The notes beneath the pieces are model-generated. The model was not told the DNA's origin, ran no database searches, and saw only the letters and a program-made list of their open reading frames with translations. From CAZWLY01 sp964634465 (GTDB lineage Bacteria; Desulfobacterota; Desulfarculia; G963662305), in NCBI GenBank assembly GCA_964634465.1, contig CAZWLY010000011.1, forward strand, positions 1 to 64,000: a DNA stretch of 64,000 bases. The letters run 5' to 3'. The position numbers were made by a program, and so were the translations under genes. Within the stretch, counting starts at the first letter, position 1. Each line of letters starts with the position of its first letter. Below, one piece after another: positions 51,449-60,147 of the stretch.

Positions 51449-51503
51449 CCTTAAACCTCCAGTCGGCAGGAACCAAAGTAACCTTATGGAGAGGGAGGGT
51501 GTT

Positions 51504-52403
51504 ATGAGAAGACTTGCCATCATCGGCCTGGTTCTGGCTTTGGGGCTGACCCTGCTGTGTGGTCCGGCTCTGGCAGGACCCACCCTGGACCGCATCGAAA
51601 AGACCGGCAAGATCAAAGTAGGCTTCCGGGAGGGGTCGATCCCCTTTGCCTATATCGATCCCAAGGTGGGCAAGCATGTGGGCTTTTCGGTGGACATGGC
51701 CGGACTCTTGGCCGAAAACTTGTCCAAGCGTTTCGGCAAAAAGATCGAGATCGTCCCCTTCACCGTGACCCCCAAGACCCGCATCCCGATGGTGGTCAAC
51801 GGCACCATCGACGTGGAGATGGGCTCCACCACCTACACCGCCAAACGGGAAGAGGTGGCCGACTTCAGCCTCATCTTCTTCTTCTCCGAGACCACCTTCC
51901 TGGTGGCCAAGGACTCCGGCATCAAGACCTTGGCCGACCTCAACGGCAAGCGGGTGGGCGCCGCCCGGGCCACCACCAACCTGAAGGCGGTGCAAGAGCT
52001 GGCCAAGGCGGGCAAGTTCAAACCGGCCGGGATCGTGGTCACCGAGACCCATCCCCAGGGCATGCTGGCGCTCAAGAGCGGCAAGATCGACGCCTACAGC
52101 ACCGACCGCAGCCTGCTGGAAGGCCTGCGGATGAAGGACCAGAACCCGGACAAGTGGATGACGGTCGATTTCGCCATCGCCTACGAGCCCTATGCCTACA
52201 TCTGCCGCGAAAACGACTCTGATTTCCGTGACTTCGTGAACAACACCATCCTTTGGTCCATCAAGACCGGGAAGTTCTTCGAGCTCTACGAGAAGTGGAT
52301 GGGCCCCAAGGGGGTGGTGCCCATCAAGATGTCTCCGGCCTACAAGGACTATCTGCAGATGATCGTCTACCCCATGAGCGAGGGCTGGTGGAAGAAGAAA
52401 TAA
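51504..52403 (+). CDS. Polar amino-acid ABC transporter binding protein
   Basis: A 299-residue periplasmic protein of family SBP_bac_3. The signal peptide is at about 1-25 (MRRLAIIGLVLAL ... ALAG). The core shows KVGFREGSIPFAYID and RIPMVVNGTIDVEMGSTTYTAKR, close in pattern to the glutamate/aspartate binding protein GltI, plus a DRSLLEG segment. GAGGGAGGG precedes the ATG. The acidic-amino-acid pattern fits aspartate, glutamate or analogues such as cysteate. Confidence 0.92.
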   Translation: MRRLAIIGLVLALGLTLLCGPALAGPTLDRIEKTGKIKVGFREGSIPFAYIDPKVGKHVGFSVDMAGLLAENLSKRFGKKIEIVPFTVTPKTRIPMVVNGTIDVEMGSTTYTAKREEVADFSLIFFFSETTFLVAKDSGIKTLADLNGKRVGAARATTNLKAVQELAKAGKFKPAGIVVTETHPQGMLALKSGKIDAYSTDRSLLEGLRMKDQNPDKWMTVDFAIAYEPYAYICRENDSDFRDFVNNTILWSIKTGKFFELYEKWMGPKGVVPIKMSPAYKDYLQMIVYPMSEGWWKKK

Positions 52404-52407
52404 CCCC

Positions 52408-52451
52408 CAACCGGCCGGGGTCGGGGGAGGGACTTCTTCCCCCGGCCCCAC
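52408..52451 (+). terminator. Hairpin between binding protein and permease genes
   Basis: The stretches CGGGGGAGG and CTTCCCCCG pair with outer GGGG/CCCC, giving a long stem without a T-run. As at 38339-38371 it probably keeps binding-protein mRNA in excess. Confidence 0.55.
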
Positions 52452-52490
52452 TTGTCCACCAAGACGATCGATCAGGCGGGAGATTTCTCC

Positions 52491-53207
52491 ATGGGTTTGG
52501 CTTATGAATTCGACTGGAGCGTGCTCTGGCGCCACCCGTACGGCCTGTGGCTGCTCAAGGGACTGGGGCTCACCGTTCTCATCGGGCTTTGTTCCTGGGT
52601 GATAGCCCTGGCGCTGGGGATATTCATCGGCACCCTGCGGGTGACCCAGTTTCGTCTCTTGCGTTTCATCGGCACGCTCTATGTCGAGGTCTTGCGCAAT
52701 ATTCCCCTGTTGGTGCAGATGTTCTTCTGGTTCTACGCCGGACCCATGCTCTTCGGCGAAACCCTGGCCCGAGAGATCAACCGCCTCTCCGGTTTGAACA
52801 TCTATGTCGCCATCTTCGGCCTGGGGCTCTACACCGCCTCGCGGGTGGCCGAACACGTCCGGGCCGGCTTCGCCTCCATCCACCGCGATCAATACCAGGC
52901 GGTGCTCTCCACCGGCATGACCCGGGTCCAGATGTACCGCTACGTGATCATCCCTTATGCCTTGCGCTTGATCATTCCGCCTCTTACCACCGAGTTCCTC
53001 ACCGTCTTCAAAAACACCTCCATCGCCATGACCATCGGCGTGGCCGAGCTGACCTTCCAGAGCTACCAGCTCGACGCCGAGACCTTCCACGGCCTGGAGG
53101 CCACCACCGGCGCTATGATCATCTATTTCTTCTTGGGCATGGCGGTGGTCAAGTTCATGGGGGTGGTGGAAAAGAAGTTCAAGATTCACGGCCTGGTGGG
53201 GAGGTAG
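52491..53207 (+). CDS. Amino-acid ABC transporter permease 1
   Basis: A 238-residue membrane subunit of the HisM/GltJ family with about five helices. The EAA loop region reads GFASIHRDQYQAVLSTGMTRVQMYRYVIIP. It has FIGTLYVEVLRNIPLLVQMFFWFY, the usual family signature. The start ATG 52491 has GGGAG 8 bases before it; a TTG further upstream is less likely. Confidence 0.93.
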   Translation: MGLAYEFDWSVLWRHPYGLWLLKGLGLTVLIGLCSWVIALALGIFIGTLRVTQFRLLRFIGTLYVEVLRNIPLLVQMFFWFYAGPMLFGETLAREINRLSGLNIYVAIFGLGLYTASRVAEHVRAGFASIHRDQYQAVLSTGMTRVQMYRYVIIPYALRLIIPPLTTEFLTVFKNTSIAMTIGVAELTFQSYQLDAETFHGLEATTGAMIIYFFLGMAVVKFMGVVEKKFKIHGLVGR

Positions 53208-53210
53208 CCC

Positions 53211-53867
53211 GTGTTCGACGCCGTAGTCCGCAATTTCTGGTTCCTGATGGGCGGCCTGGGGGTCACCTTCCAACTGTCCATCTTCGCCCTGAGCGGCGGC
53301 ATACTTCTGGGCATGCTGGTGGGGCTGGCCCGGCTTTCCAAGAAGCCCTGGATCTATTATCCGGTTACCGCCTATGTCAATTTCCTGCGTAACATTCCTT
53401 TGATCCTGGTCATCTTCTGGTTCTATTTCGTGATGCCCATCCTGGTGGGCCAGGCCATCGATCCCTTCCCCTCGGCGGTGATATCCTTCATCGTCTTCGA
53501 GGCCACCTACTTCGGCGAAATATTCCGGGCCGGTTATCAGACCATCAGCAAGGACCTGATCAACGCCTCCTATTCCACCGGCATGACCTACTGGCAGACC
53601 GCCCGCTACATCAGCATCCCCATCGCCTTCCGGCGCATGCTGCCCAGCCTGATCACCCAGTCCATCGTGACTTTCCAGGACACCAGCCTGGCTTTCGTCA
53701 TCGGCCTGCGGGAGTTGGTCCGCCGGGTCTCCATCGTAGACAACCTCGAGGTGCGTTCCATACAATTATATGGCTTCGCCGCTCTGGTTTACCTGGTGGT
53801 CTGTTTCCTGGGCTCCCGGCTAAGCCGCCATTTCGAGGAAAAGAGCAGAAAGGCCAACATCCTATGA
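53211..53867 (+). CDS. Amino-acid ABC transporter permease 2
   Basis: A 218-residue second permease, GltK-like. VNFLRNIPLILVIFWFYFVMP and the EAA loop GYQTISKDLINASYSTGMTYWQTARYISIP are present. GTG start with GGGAGG before it. It pairs with permease 1 as a heterodimer. The end overlaps the ATPase gene in an ATGA junction. Confidence 0.93.
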   Translation: MFDAVVRNFWFLMGGLGVTFQLSIFALSGGILLGMLVGLARLSKKPWIYYPVTAYVNFLRNIPLILVIFWFYFVMPILVGQAIDPFPSAVISFIVFEATYFGEIFRAGYQTISKDLINASYSTGMTYWQTARYISIPIAFRRMLPSLITQSIVTFQDTSLAFVIGLRELVRRVSIVDNLEVRSIQLYGFAALVYLVVCFLGSRLSRHFEEKSRKANIL

Positions 53868-54589
53868 TCGAAATCAAGAAGCTCAACAAGTGGTACGGCG
53901 ATTTTCACGTCCTGAAGGACATCGACGAGACCATCGAGCGGGGACAGACGGTGGTCATCTGCGGGCCCAGCGGTTCGGGCAAAAGCACCCTCTTGCGCTG
54001 TATCAACGGGTTGGAGCCCTACCAGGAAGGCGAGATAATCGTAGACGGCACCTCCTTGAACGCGCCCAAGGTGAACCTCTACAAGCTGCGCGAGAAGATC
54101 GGCATGGTCTTCCAGCGCTTCGAGCTCTACCCCCACATGACCGCCCTGCAGAACGTCGCCCTGGCGCCGATGAAGGTTCGCAAGTGGTCCAGGAAGAAGG
54201 CCGAGGCCAAGGCCATGGAGCTCTTGGAGCGGGTGGGCATCCCAGACAAGGCCCAGGCTTACCCCGCCAACCTCTCCGGCGGCCAGCAACAGCGGGTGGC
54301 CATCGCCCGAGCCCTGGCCATGGAGCCGTCCTACATGATGTTCGACGAACCCACCTCGGCCTTGGACCCGGAGATGATAAAAGAGGTGCTGGACGTGATG
54401 ATCGATCTGGCCAAGGGGGGGATGACCATGCTCTGCGTGACTCACGAGATGGGTTTCGCCCGCGAGGTGGCCGACGAGATCATCTTCATGGATGAAGGCT
54501 ACATCGTCGAGCGCGGCAGCTACCATGAATTCTTCAACAATCCCAAGACCGACAGGGCCCGGGCCTTCCTGGACCAGATTCTGGAGTAA
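53864..54589 (+). CDS. Amino-acid ABC transporter ATPase
   Basis: A 241-residue GlnQ/GltL-type ATPase. Walker A GPSGSGKST, Q-loop VFQRFELYPHMT, signature LSGGQQQRVAIARAL and Walker B MMFDEPTSALD are complete. Start ATG overlaps the permease stop. It completes a four-part importer. Confidence 0.96.
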   Translation: MIEIKKLNKWYGDFHVLKDIDETIERGQTVVICGPSGSGKSTLLRCINGLEPYQEGEIIVDGTSLNAPKVNLYKLREKIGMVFQRFELYPHMTALQNVALAPMKVRKWSRKKAEAKAMELLERVGIPDKAQAYPANLSGGQQQRVAIARALAMEPSYMMFDEPTSALDPEMIKEVLDVMIDLAKGGMTMLCVTHEMGFAREVADEIIFMDEGYIVERGSYHEFFNNPKTDRARAFLDQILE

Positions 54590-54615
54590 GCCGCTCCGGC
54601 GAAGGGAGGTTCGGC

Positions 54616-55365
54616 ATGGCTGAACAGACCATCGGCATCCTGGGCGGCATGGGCCCCGAGGCCACCTTGGCTTGTTTCGCCCGCATCATCGCCAACACCC
54701 CGGCCGCCACAGACCAGGAACACTTGCGGGTGGTGATCGACTCCAACCCCAAGGTGCCCGATCGAACCCAGGCCATACTGGGGCAGGGTAAGTCGCCGCT
54801 TCCGGTTTTGATCGCGGGCTGCCGGGCCTTGGAACGGGCGGGAGCCGATTTCATCATCATCCCCTGTGTGACGGCGCACTATTTTTGGGAGGAGCTCCTG
54901 CCCCACAGCCCCTTGCCTTTGATCTCCCTGCTGGACGTGGTGGCCGAGGCCATAACCGCCGGCCATCCGGAGATCGAGACCGTGGGGCTCCTGGCCACCA
55001 GCGGCACCGTGCAAAGCGGAATCTTCCAGCGGCGTCTGGCGGCCGAAAACATCGAAACCTTGGTCTGCGACCAGCCGGACCAAGAGCGGATCATGGCCGC
55101 CATCTACGAGGTCAAAAACTCCTCGGCCGGCGTCTCACGGGAGGCGATCGCCGCCGACCTGGTCGAGGTCGCCCAAGGGTTGCTCAAGCGGGGCGCCCAG
55201 GGCCTCGTCGCCGGCTGCACCGAGATTCCCTTGATCCTGGGGCCGGAGCACTTCACGGCCCCCTACTTCGATTCGCTTTCGCTTTTGGCCCGGGCGGCCA
55301 TTCGCCGGGCCGGGCGTGAGCCGACGGCGCTCGGACAGGACGGGGATTGTGCCCCTTCGAGTTAA
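54616..55365 (+). CDS. Aspartate/glutamate racemase family protein
   Basis: A 249-residue PLP-independent racemase-fold protein (Asp/Glu/hydantoin family). GILGGMGPEAT begins the chain. The two catalytic Cys are C84 (IPCVTAHYF) and C201 (VAGCTEIPLIL), giving the two-base mechanism. The usual PCNTAH is PCVTAH here, a change near the first Cys that may affect substrate choice. It is 26 bases after the ATPase gene. In context it would interconvert L and D forms of the imported acidic amino acid. Confidence 0.88.
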   Translation: MAEQTIGILGGMGPEATLACFARIIANTPAATDQEHLRVVIDSNPKVPDRTQAILGQGKSPLPVLIAGCRALERAGADFIIIPCVTAHYFWEELLPHSPLPLISLLDVVAEAITAGHPEIETVGLLATSGTVQSGIFQRRLAAENIETLVCDQPDQERIMAAIYEVKNSSAGVSREAIAADLVEVAQGLLKRGAQGLVAGCTEIPLILGPEHFTAPYFDSLSLLARAAIRRAGREPTALGQDGDCAPSS

Positions 55366-55386
55366 CCCCCAGCAAGGAGAAGCAAG

Positions 55387-56385
55387 ATGAACCTGGCGCG
55401 TTTCCCCCGCCGGCGCTACAGCGCCGGCCCGTCACCCATAGAAGAGCTGCCGCGATTGAGTCAAGCCCTGGGCGGGCCGCGCATCTTCATGAAGCGCGAC
55501 GATCTGTTGGGCCCGGCCGCCGGCGGGAACAAGACCCGCAAACTGGAGTTCGTGGTGGCCGACGCCTTGGCTCAGGGAGTCGACACCCTGATCACCTGCG
55601 GCGCGGTGCAATCCAACCACTGCCGGCTCACCCTGGCCACGGCGGTCAAGGAGGGGCTGAAGTGCCGGCTGGTGCTGGAAGAGCGGGTGCCCGGCAGCTA
55701 CAACCCCCAGGCCAGCGGCAACAACTTGCTCTACCATTTGATGGGCGTGGAGGAGATCAGGGTGGTGCCGGCCGGTTCGGACATGATGGCCGAGATGCAA
55801 AAAGTGGCCGACGAGCTGGCCGCCCAGGGTCGTAAGGCCTATGTGATTCCCGGCGGCGCCTCCAACGAGCTGGGCGCTTTGGGTTACGTGGCCTGCGCCG
55901 AGGAAATCCTGGCCCAGCTCTTCGACATGGGCCTGGTGGTGGACAGAGTGGTCTGCGCCAGCGGCAGCGCCGGCACCCACGCCGGACTGGTAACCGGCTT
56001 TTACGGCAACAACAGCGGCATCTCCGTGGTGGGCGTCAACGTCAGCCGAACCAAAGAGGAACAAGAAGAGATAGTCTACGACCTGGTGCAAAGAACGGCG
56101 GCCAAGCTGGAACTGGACCAACAGATTCCCCGCCAGGCGGTGCTCTGTTTCGGAGACTACGTCGGACCCGGCTACTCCCGGCCCACCCCCGGCATGGTGG
56201 AGGCGGTGAAGCTGCTCGCCCAAACCGAAGCCGTTTTGTTGGATCCGGTCTACACCGGAAAGGCCATGGCCGGTCTCATCGACCTGGTGCGGACCGGATT
56301 CTTCAAGAAAGACGAGACCATACTCTTTGTGCATACCGGCGGCTCGCCCGCCTTGTATGCCTACCTGGACAGCTTCCTGAGCTGA
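55387..56385 (+). CDS. D-cysteine desulfhydrase / L-cysteate sulfo-lyase family PLP enzyme
   Basis: A 332-residue enzyme of the ACC-deaminase/DcyD branch of fold-type II PLP enzymes. The PLP Lys is K49 in AGGNKTRKLEF; CGAVQSNHCRLT and PGGASNELGALGYVACAEEI follow, and the C-terminal VHTGGSPALYAY is conserved. Known members remove sulfide from D-cysteine (DcyD), sulfite from L-cysteate (CuyA), or deaminate ACC. The acidic-amino-acid transporter and racemase next to it make cysteate a reasonable candidate, but sequence alone does not decide. AAGGAG precedes the ATG. Confidence 0.85.
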   Translation: MNLARFPRRRYSAGPSPIEELPRLSQALGGPRIFMKRDDLLGPAAGGNKTRKLEFVVADALAQGVDTLITCGAVQSNHCRLTLATAVKEGLKCRLVLEERVPGSYNPQASGNNLLYHLMGVEEIRVVPAGSDMMAEMQKVADELAAQGRKAYVIPGGASNELGALGYVACAEEILAQLFDMGLVVDRVVCASGSAGTHAGLVTGFYGNNSGISVVGVNVSRTKEEQEEIVYDLVQRTAAKLELDQQIPRQAVLCFGDYVGPGYSRPTPGMVEAVKLLAQTEAVLLDPVYTGKAMAGLIDLVRTGFFKKDETILFVHTGGSPALYAYLDSFLS

Positions 56386-56514
56386 GCCAGGCATCACCCC
56401 CGCCCGCCGGCGTCCAAGGGCCGCCCCGCCGTCGGTCTTCGGCAATCGAGCCTCGGCCGAGGCGACCCGGGCGCGGCGGGGTGGGGTGGTCGCCAAGTAG
56501 ATCGAGGAGCAAAG

Positions 56515-57501
56515 ATGGCCTCGCTTCCGGATCCGGCCGCAGTGCGGGAGGCGGCCCGGCGCATAAGGCCCCACGTCCACCGCACCCCGGTGTTCACCTC
56601 CCAGACCCTGAACTCTTTTTTGCAGGCCGAGCTTTTTTTCAAATGCGAGAACCTGCAAAAGACCGGCTCGTTCAAGGCCCGCGGCGCCGGCAACGCGGTT
56701 TTTTCCCTGACCGAAGCCCAGGCCGAGCGGGGGGTTCTGACCCATTCTTCGGGCAACCACGCCGCCGCCCTGGCCATGGCCGCCCAAAGGCGCGGCATCC
56801 GGGCCTACCTCGTCATGCCCAGCAACTCGCCCCGGGTGAAGAGGGCCGCGGTGGAGGCCTACGGCGGCGAGGTGCATATCTGTGAACCCAGCCTGGCCGC
56901 CCGCCAGGCCATGGCCGCCGAGTTGCAAGAAAAGACCGGGGCCGCCCTTATCCATCCCTACGACGACCCCCGGGTGATAGCGGGGCAGGGCAGCGCCGCC
57001 TTGGAGTTCCTGGAACAGGCTTCCAAGTTGGATTACCTGCTGGCGCCGGTGGGGGGCGGCGGCCTGGTAAGCGGCGCCGCTTTGGCGGCGGCCGAACTTT
57101 CCCCGCCCACCAAGGTGGTGGGGGTCGAGCCCCAGGATGCGGATTTCGGGCGGCGTTCGCTGGAAAAGGGGCGAATCGTCACCCAGGATCGCGTCCCTCG
57201 GACCATAGCGGACGGCCTGCGAACCTCTCCGGGCGAGCTTACCTTTGCCCTGATGCGCCGCCGCCTCCATGACATCCTCACCGTCTCCGACGACGAGATC
57301 GTCCACGCCTTGCGCCTGGTGCTGGAAAGGATGAAGCTTTTGATCGAGCCGTCCGCCGCGGCCCCCTTGGCGGCCCTTTTGGCTGGAAAACTGGCCGTGA
57401 GCGGCAAGCGGGTGGGAATCATCTTGTCAGGGGGAAACGTGGAACTCGGCGCCCTGGCCAGGCTGGTCGCCGCCACCGATCAGCCGCCGGCCGGCGACTG
57501 A
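56515..57501 (+). CDS. Serine racemase / threo-3-hydroxyaspartate dehydratase-like PLP enzyme
   Basis: A 328-residue fold-type II PLP enzyme. The PLP Lys lies in KTGSFKARGAGN, followed by SSGNHAAALAMAAQ, the phosphate loop PVGGGGLVSG and VGVEPQDA. There is no C-terminal ACT domain, so it is not the allosteric biosynthetic threonine deaminase. The pattern VIAGQGSAALE and TIADGLR is that of serine racemase and 3-hydroxyaspartate dehydratase, so ammonia release from a hydroxy or aspartate-like amino acid is likely. GAGGAG precedes the ATG. It is the last gene of the cluster. Confidence 0.85.
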   Translation: MASLPDPAAVREAARRIRPHVHRTPVFTSQTLNSFLQAELFFKCENLQKTGSFKARGAGNAVFSLTEAQAERGVLTHSSGNHAAALAMAAQRRGIRAYLVMPSNSPRVKRAAVEAYGGEVHICEPSLAARQAMAAELQEKTGAALIHPYDDPRVIAGQGSAALEFLEQASKLDYLLAPVGGGGLVSGAALAAAELSPPTKVVGVEPQDADFGRRSLEKGRIVTQDRVPRTIADGLRTSPGELTFALMRRRLHDILTVSDDEIVHALRLVLERMKLLIEPSAAAPLAALLAGKLAVSGKRVGIILSGGNVELGALARLVAATDQPPAGD

Positions 57502-57911
57502 CCCCATCCGGGCCACGTCCCGACCGGCGCTCCCCCGGCCACAGGGCAGCCCGCCCTCCCGGCTGGGTTGCCGCCTGAAGCCAAAATGCGCCGACCATGG
57601 CCGCCTGACGCTATCTGCGGCGAGCGGACCGGCCGGAAAGAGGCGTCCCGAGTGCGGCCTTCCCATCCCGGCCGCGCTGAAGAACGTCTCGGGAAAGCCG
57701 ATTATTTCCTTGACTCAAGGCGGGCCGAGCTGAAACGATGTCGCTGGATGGGCGTCTGACGCCCAAACAGATACGGAATCGTTCTTCTTCGCCCCAAGCG
57801 GCGGGGAATGACCCCCGCGGCGGTTCAACAAATATTCCGGCCGGCAACGATACCGGAGGTCTGGCTGCCTCGGCGTCGGCCATGGTCTTTCAATACTTTA
57901 AAGGATAGATT
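57502..57911. other. Intergenic, no gene seen
   Basis: It ends the amino-acid cluster. A TGGGCGT-CTG-ACGCCCA hairpin lies at 57749-57765. No convincing gene; the end (57895-57908) is AT-richer and may carry the nuclease promoter. Confidence 0.45.
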
Positions 57912-58370
57912 GTGCCCGGCGTCCTTCTCGTCCCCCTCCTCGCCCTGGCCCTCTCTCCCTTCCCCGCCGTCATCGGCTGGGTCTTCGACGGCGATTCTCT
58001 AATCGTTCGACGCGGTTCGGAAAGGATCGAGGTTCGCCTTTGGGGGATCGATTGCCCCGAGCACGGCCAACCCTTCGGCCGGGCGGCCAAACGGTTTGTG
58101 ATCGGCCTCAAGGGGCGCAGGGTGACCGTCACCCCCCTCCAGCGCGACCAGTACGGCCGGCTGGTGGCCCGGCTGACCCTCGACGACGGGAACGACCTGG
58201 GGCGGCTTTTGATAAGCAAGGGCCACGCCTGGTGGTTTCGACGATACGCGCCCCATTTCCGGCCCTACAGGCAAGCCGAGGCGGCCGCCCGCCGGGCCAG
58301 GGTCGGCCTGTGGTCCGATCCCAACCCCATCCCGCCGTGGCGGTGGCGAAGAGAGCACAAGCCCCGCTGA
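57912..58370 (+). CDS. Thermonuclease (SNase) family protein
   Basis: A 152-residue staphylococcal-nuclease-like protein. A hydrophobic N-terminus (about 1-20) suggests export. DGDSLIVRRG, VRLWGIDCPE (Arg and Glu of the active site) and DQYGRLVARL (second Arg) are all in place. It starts at GTG with AAAGGA upstream. It converges on the universal stress gene. Confidence 0.88.
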   Translation: MPGVLLVPLLALALSPFPAVIGWVFDGDSLIVRRGSERIEVRLWGIDCPEHGQPFGRAAKRFVIGLKGRRVTVTPLQRDQYGRLVARLTLDDGNDLGRLLISKGHAWWFRRYAPHFRPYRQAEAAARRARVGLWSDPNPIPPWRWRREHKPR

Positions 58371-58390
58371 CTTCAACGCCGGCCTGAAAC

Positions 58391-58822
58391 CTAGCCCGCC
58401 CCCTTGCCGGCCCTTATCAAGAGCACCGGCTTGGTGGAGGCCCGAACTACTTTTTCGGCCACGCTGCCCATGGCCCACCGGCCGACGCCGGAGCGACCGT
58501 GGGTGGACATGGCCACCAGGTCGATGTCCTCCGTGGCGGCGCAATCCACGATCTCCTCCGCGCCGCGCCCATAACGGACGCGGGCCGAGACGCTGATGCC
58601 GTCCTCGGCCAGCCGCTCGGCGATCCGGCCGAGATAGTTCTCGGCCCTCTCCACCGCCGCCACCTGCTTGTCGGTGGCGTCGATGCCGGGAAAGGTGTGG
58701 ACCAGGGCCACCCTCAACAGGCAGATCTCGGCCCCGGTCAGTTTGGCCAAACCTTGGACCTGAGGCAGAATCGCCTCGGCCAGGGGCGAGCCGTCCAGCG
58801 GAACCAGAATTTTGCGATACAT
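58391..58822 (-). CDS. Universal stress protein
   Basis: A 143-residue UspA-domain protein. It starts KILVPLDGSPLAEAILP, and the ATP loop GRSGVGRWAMGSVAEKV fits G-2x-G-9x-G-S/T, so it should be the nucleotide-binding type. Single domain, no membrane segment. AGGAGGG lies before the ATG. It stands alone; role in stress endurance is inferred from the family. Confidence 0.92.
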   Translation of the reverse strand: MYRKILVPLDGSPLAEAILPQVQGLAKLTGAEICLLRVALVHTFPGIDATDKQVAAVERAENYLGRIAERLAEDGISVSARVRYGRGAEEIVDCAATEDIDLVAMSTHGRSGVGRWAMGSVAEKVVRASTKPVLLIRAGKGAG

Positions 58823-59081
58823 GCCCCCCTCCTTTCCGCCCGGCGAGCCGGTCGCTGATCGATTGGTCCGGTGTTGCCGACTTTCCTTACTTTTATGTTA
58901 CGGCCGATCCCCCGAGCGAACAACCGCTCCGACCGGCGGTGCACTCTCCGGCCAAAGGTCCAGGCCGTTCTTTTTGGGCCAGAGCGGTCCCTCTCGACCG
59001 GCCTTCCCGCGAAATCTCGTTTTGGTCTATGATCGGGAGAAGGGAAACCGGTGTCTCACTTCATCCGGCCGGGAGACGACG

Positions 59082-59429
59082 ATGAAACGCGTCAAGACGA
59101 ATTTGTCGGTCTGGGCTCTGACCGCGGCGCTGCTCTGCCTTTTCGCCGGCTGCGCCGAAACGGCCTCCCACGCCTTCCGCCACCAGTATCTGGCCGACCA
59201 CCCCGAGCTGGAGCCGAGGTATCGGCGTCTCATCGAGTCGGGCCGGGTTTGGGTCGGCATGAGCCAGGCCCAGGCCAAGGCCGCCTGGGGCGTACCTTGG
59301 GAGATCAACCGGGGCGGCGGCGCGGGCGGCGCGGTGGACCAATGGGTCTACCGGGACTATCACCTCGGCTACACCGCCTACCGCTACCTCTACTTCAAGG
59401 ACGGCCGGCTGGTTCGCTGGCAGGATTGA
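59082..59429 (+). CDS. Small lipoprotein, SmpA/outer-membrane-assembly-like fold possible
   Basis: A 115-residue lipoprotein. The signal ends in the lipobox LFAGC with Cys at 24. The mature part has RVWVGMSQAQAKAAWGVPWEINR and QWVYRDYHLGYTAYRYLYFKDG, a pattern like the SmpA/BamE-type two-helix, three-strand fold (weakly argued). The frame extends upstream to 58812, but GGGAG before ATG 59082 plus the signal peptide fix the start. Unknown function. Confidence 0.78.
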   Translation: MKRVKTNLSVWALTAALLCLFAGCAETASHAFRHQYLADHPELEPRYRRLIESGRVWVGMSQAQAKAAWGVPWEINRGGGAGGAVDQWVYRDYHLGYTAYRYLYFKDGRLVRWQD

Positions 59430-59518
59430 CCGGCTCACGCCGGGTTCCGTGGGCCCGCCCCAAAGGTCGTGGTAAAATTAGATCAGAATCACGAGTTTCA
59501 ATTGCAGCCGGAGGCGTC

Positions 59519-59971
59519 ATGCTCACCGTAGGCGAGATCATGACCACCGACGTCATCACCGTTGAACCCGAGATGGAGATCACCCAGGCCGCCAAATTGC
59601 TTCTGGAGAAGCGGATCAACGGCGTGCCGGTCATGGACGGCGATGAACTGGTGGGCATCCTCTGCCAGAGCGATCTGGTGGCCCAGCAGAAGCGGCTGTC
59701 GCTGCCCTCCATCTTCACCTTTTTGGACGGCTTCATTCCGCTGAGCTCGATGAAGGAGCTGGAGCACGAAGTCGAAAAGCTCTCGGCGGTGACCGTCGCC
59801 CAGGCCATGACCCGCAAGCCGGTCGCCGTCACCCCCGAAACCAGTCTGGAGGAAGTGGCCACCCTGATGGTCGAGCGCAATTTCCACACCATCCCGGTGG
59901 TCAAGGACGGCAAGCTGGTCGGCATCGTCGGCAAGGAGGACGTGCTGAAGACGATCATTCCCGACTCCTAA
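59519..59971 (+). CDS. Tandem CBS-domain protein
   Basis: A 150-residue stand-alone CBS pair. The first CBS (TVGEIMTTDVITVEPEM ... GVPVMDGDELVGILCQSDLV) and the second (VAQAMTRKPVAVTPETS ... TIPVVKDGKLVGIVGKEDVL) are joined by a helical insert of about 30 residues (SIFTFLDGFIPLSSMKELEHE), as in many deltaproteobacterial members. CBS pairs bind adenosyl ligands such as AMP. GGAGG precedes the ATG. A terminator follows. Confidence 0.92.
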   Translation: MLTVGEIMTTDVITVEPEMEITQAAKLLLEKRINGVPVMDGDELVGILCQSDLVAQQKRLSLPSIFTFLDGFIPLSSMKELEHEVEKLSAVTVAQAMTRKPVAVTPETSLEEVATLMVERNFHTIPVVKDGKLVGIVGKEDVLKTIIPDS

Positions 59972-59991
59972 CCGCCCCCCTGGCCAGACAG

Positions 59992-60019
59992 AGCCGAGCG
60001 GTGAAGCGGCTTGTTTTTT
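59992..60019 (+). terminator. Rho-independent terminator after the CBS gene
   Basis: AGCCG and CGGCT form the stem base, with AGCGGTGAAG inside, followed by TTGTTTTTT. It is 20 bases past the stop. Confidence 0.7.
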
Positions 60020-60147
60020 CGCCGCCGCGGCCCGACCGGCCGCCAACTTCCAGCCGAAAGACAAAAAACAAGCCCGCAAAATTAAGGGAGCTCTTGAGAT
60101 AAGAATTCCCTTCAGCCATCAATTGGGCGGAATATCGGTCGGGACCG

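Larger units (their letters stand above)
51253..51503. other. Control region of the amino-acid ABC operon
   Basis: It holds a CGTGCG-TTTTC-CGCACG hairpin (51296-51312) that may terminate the regulator gene, two GCGAA(A)CACCCGC direct repeats and a sigma-54 promoter. Confidence 0.6.
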
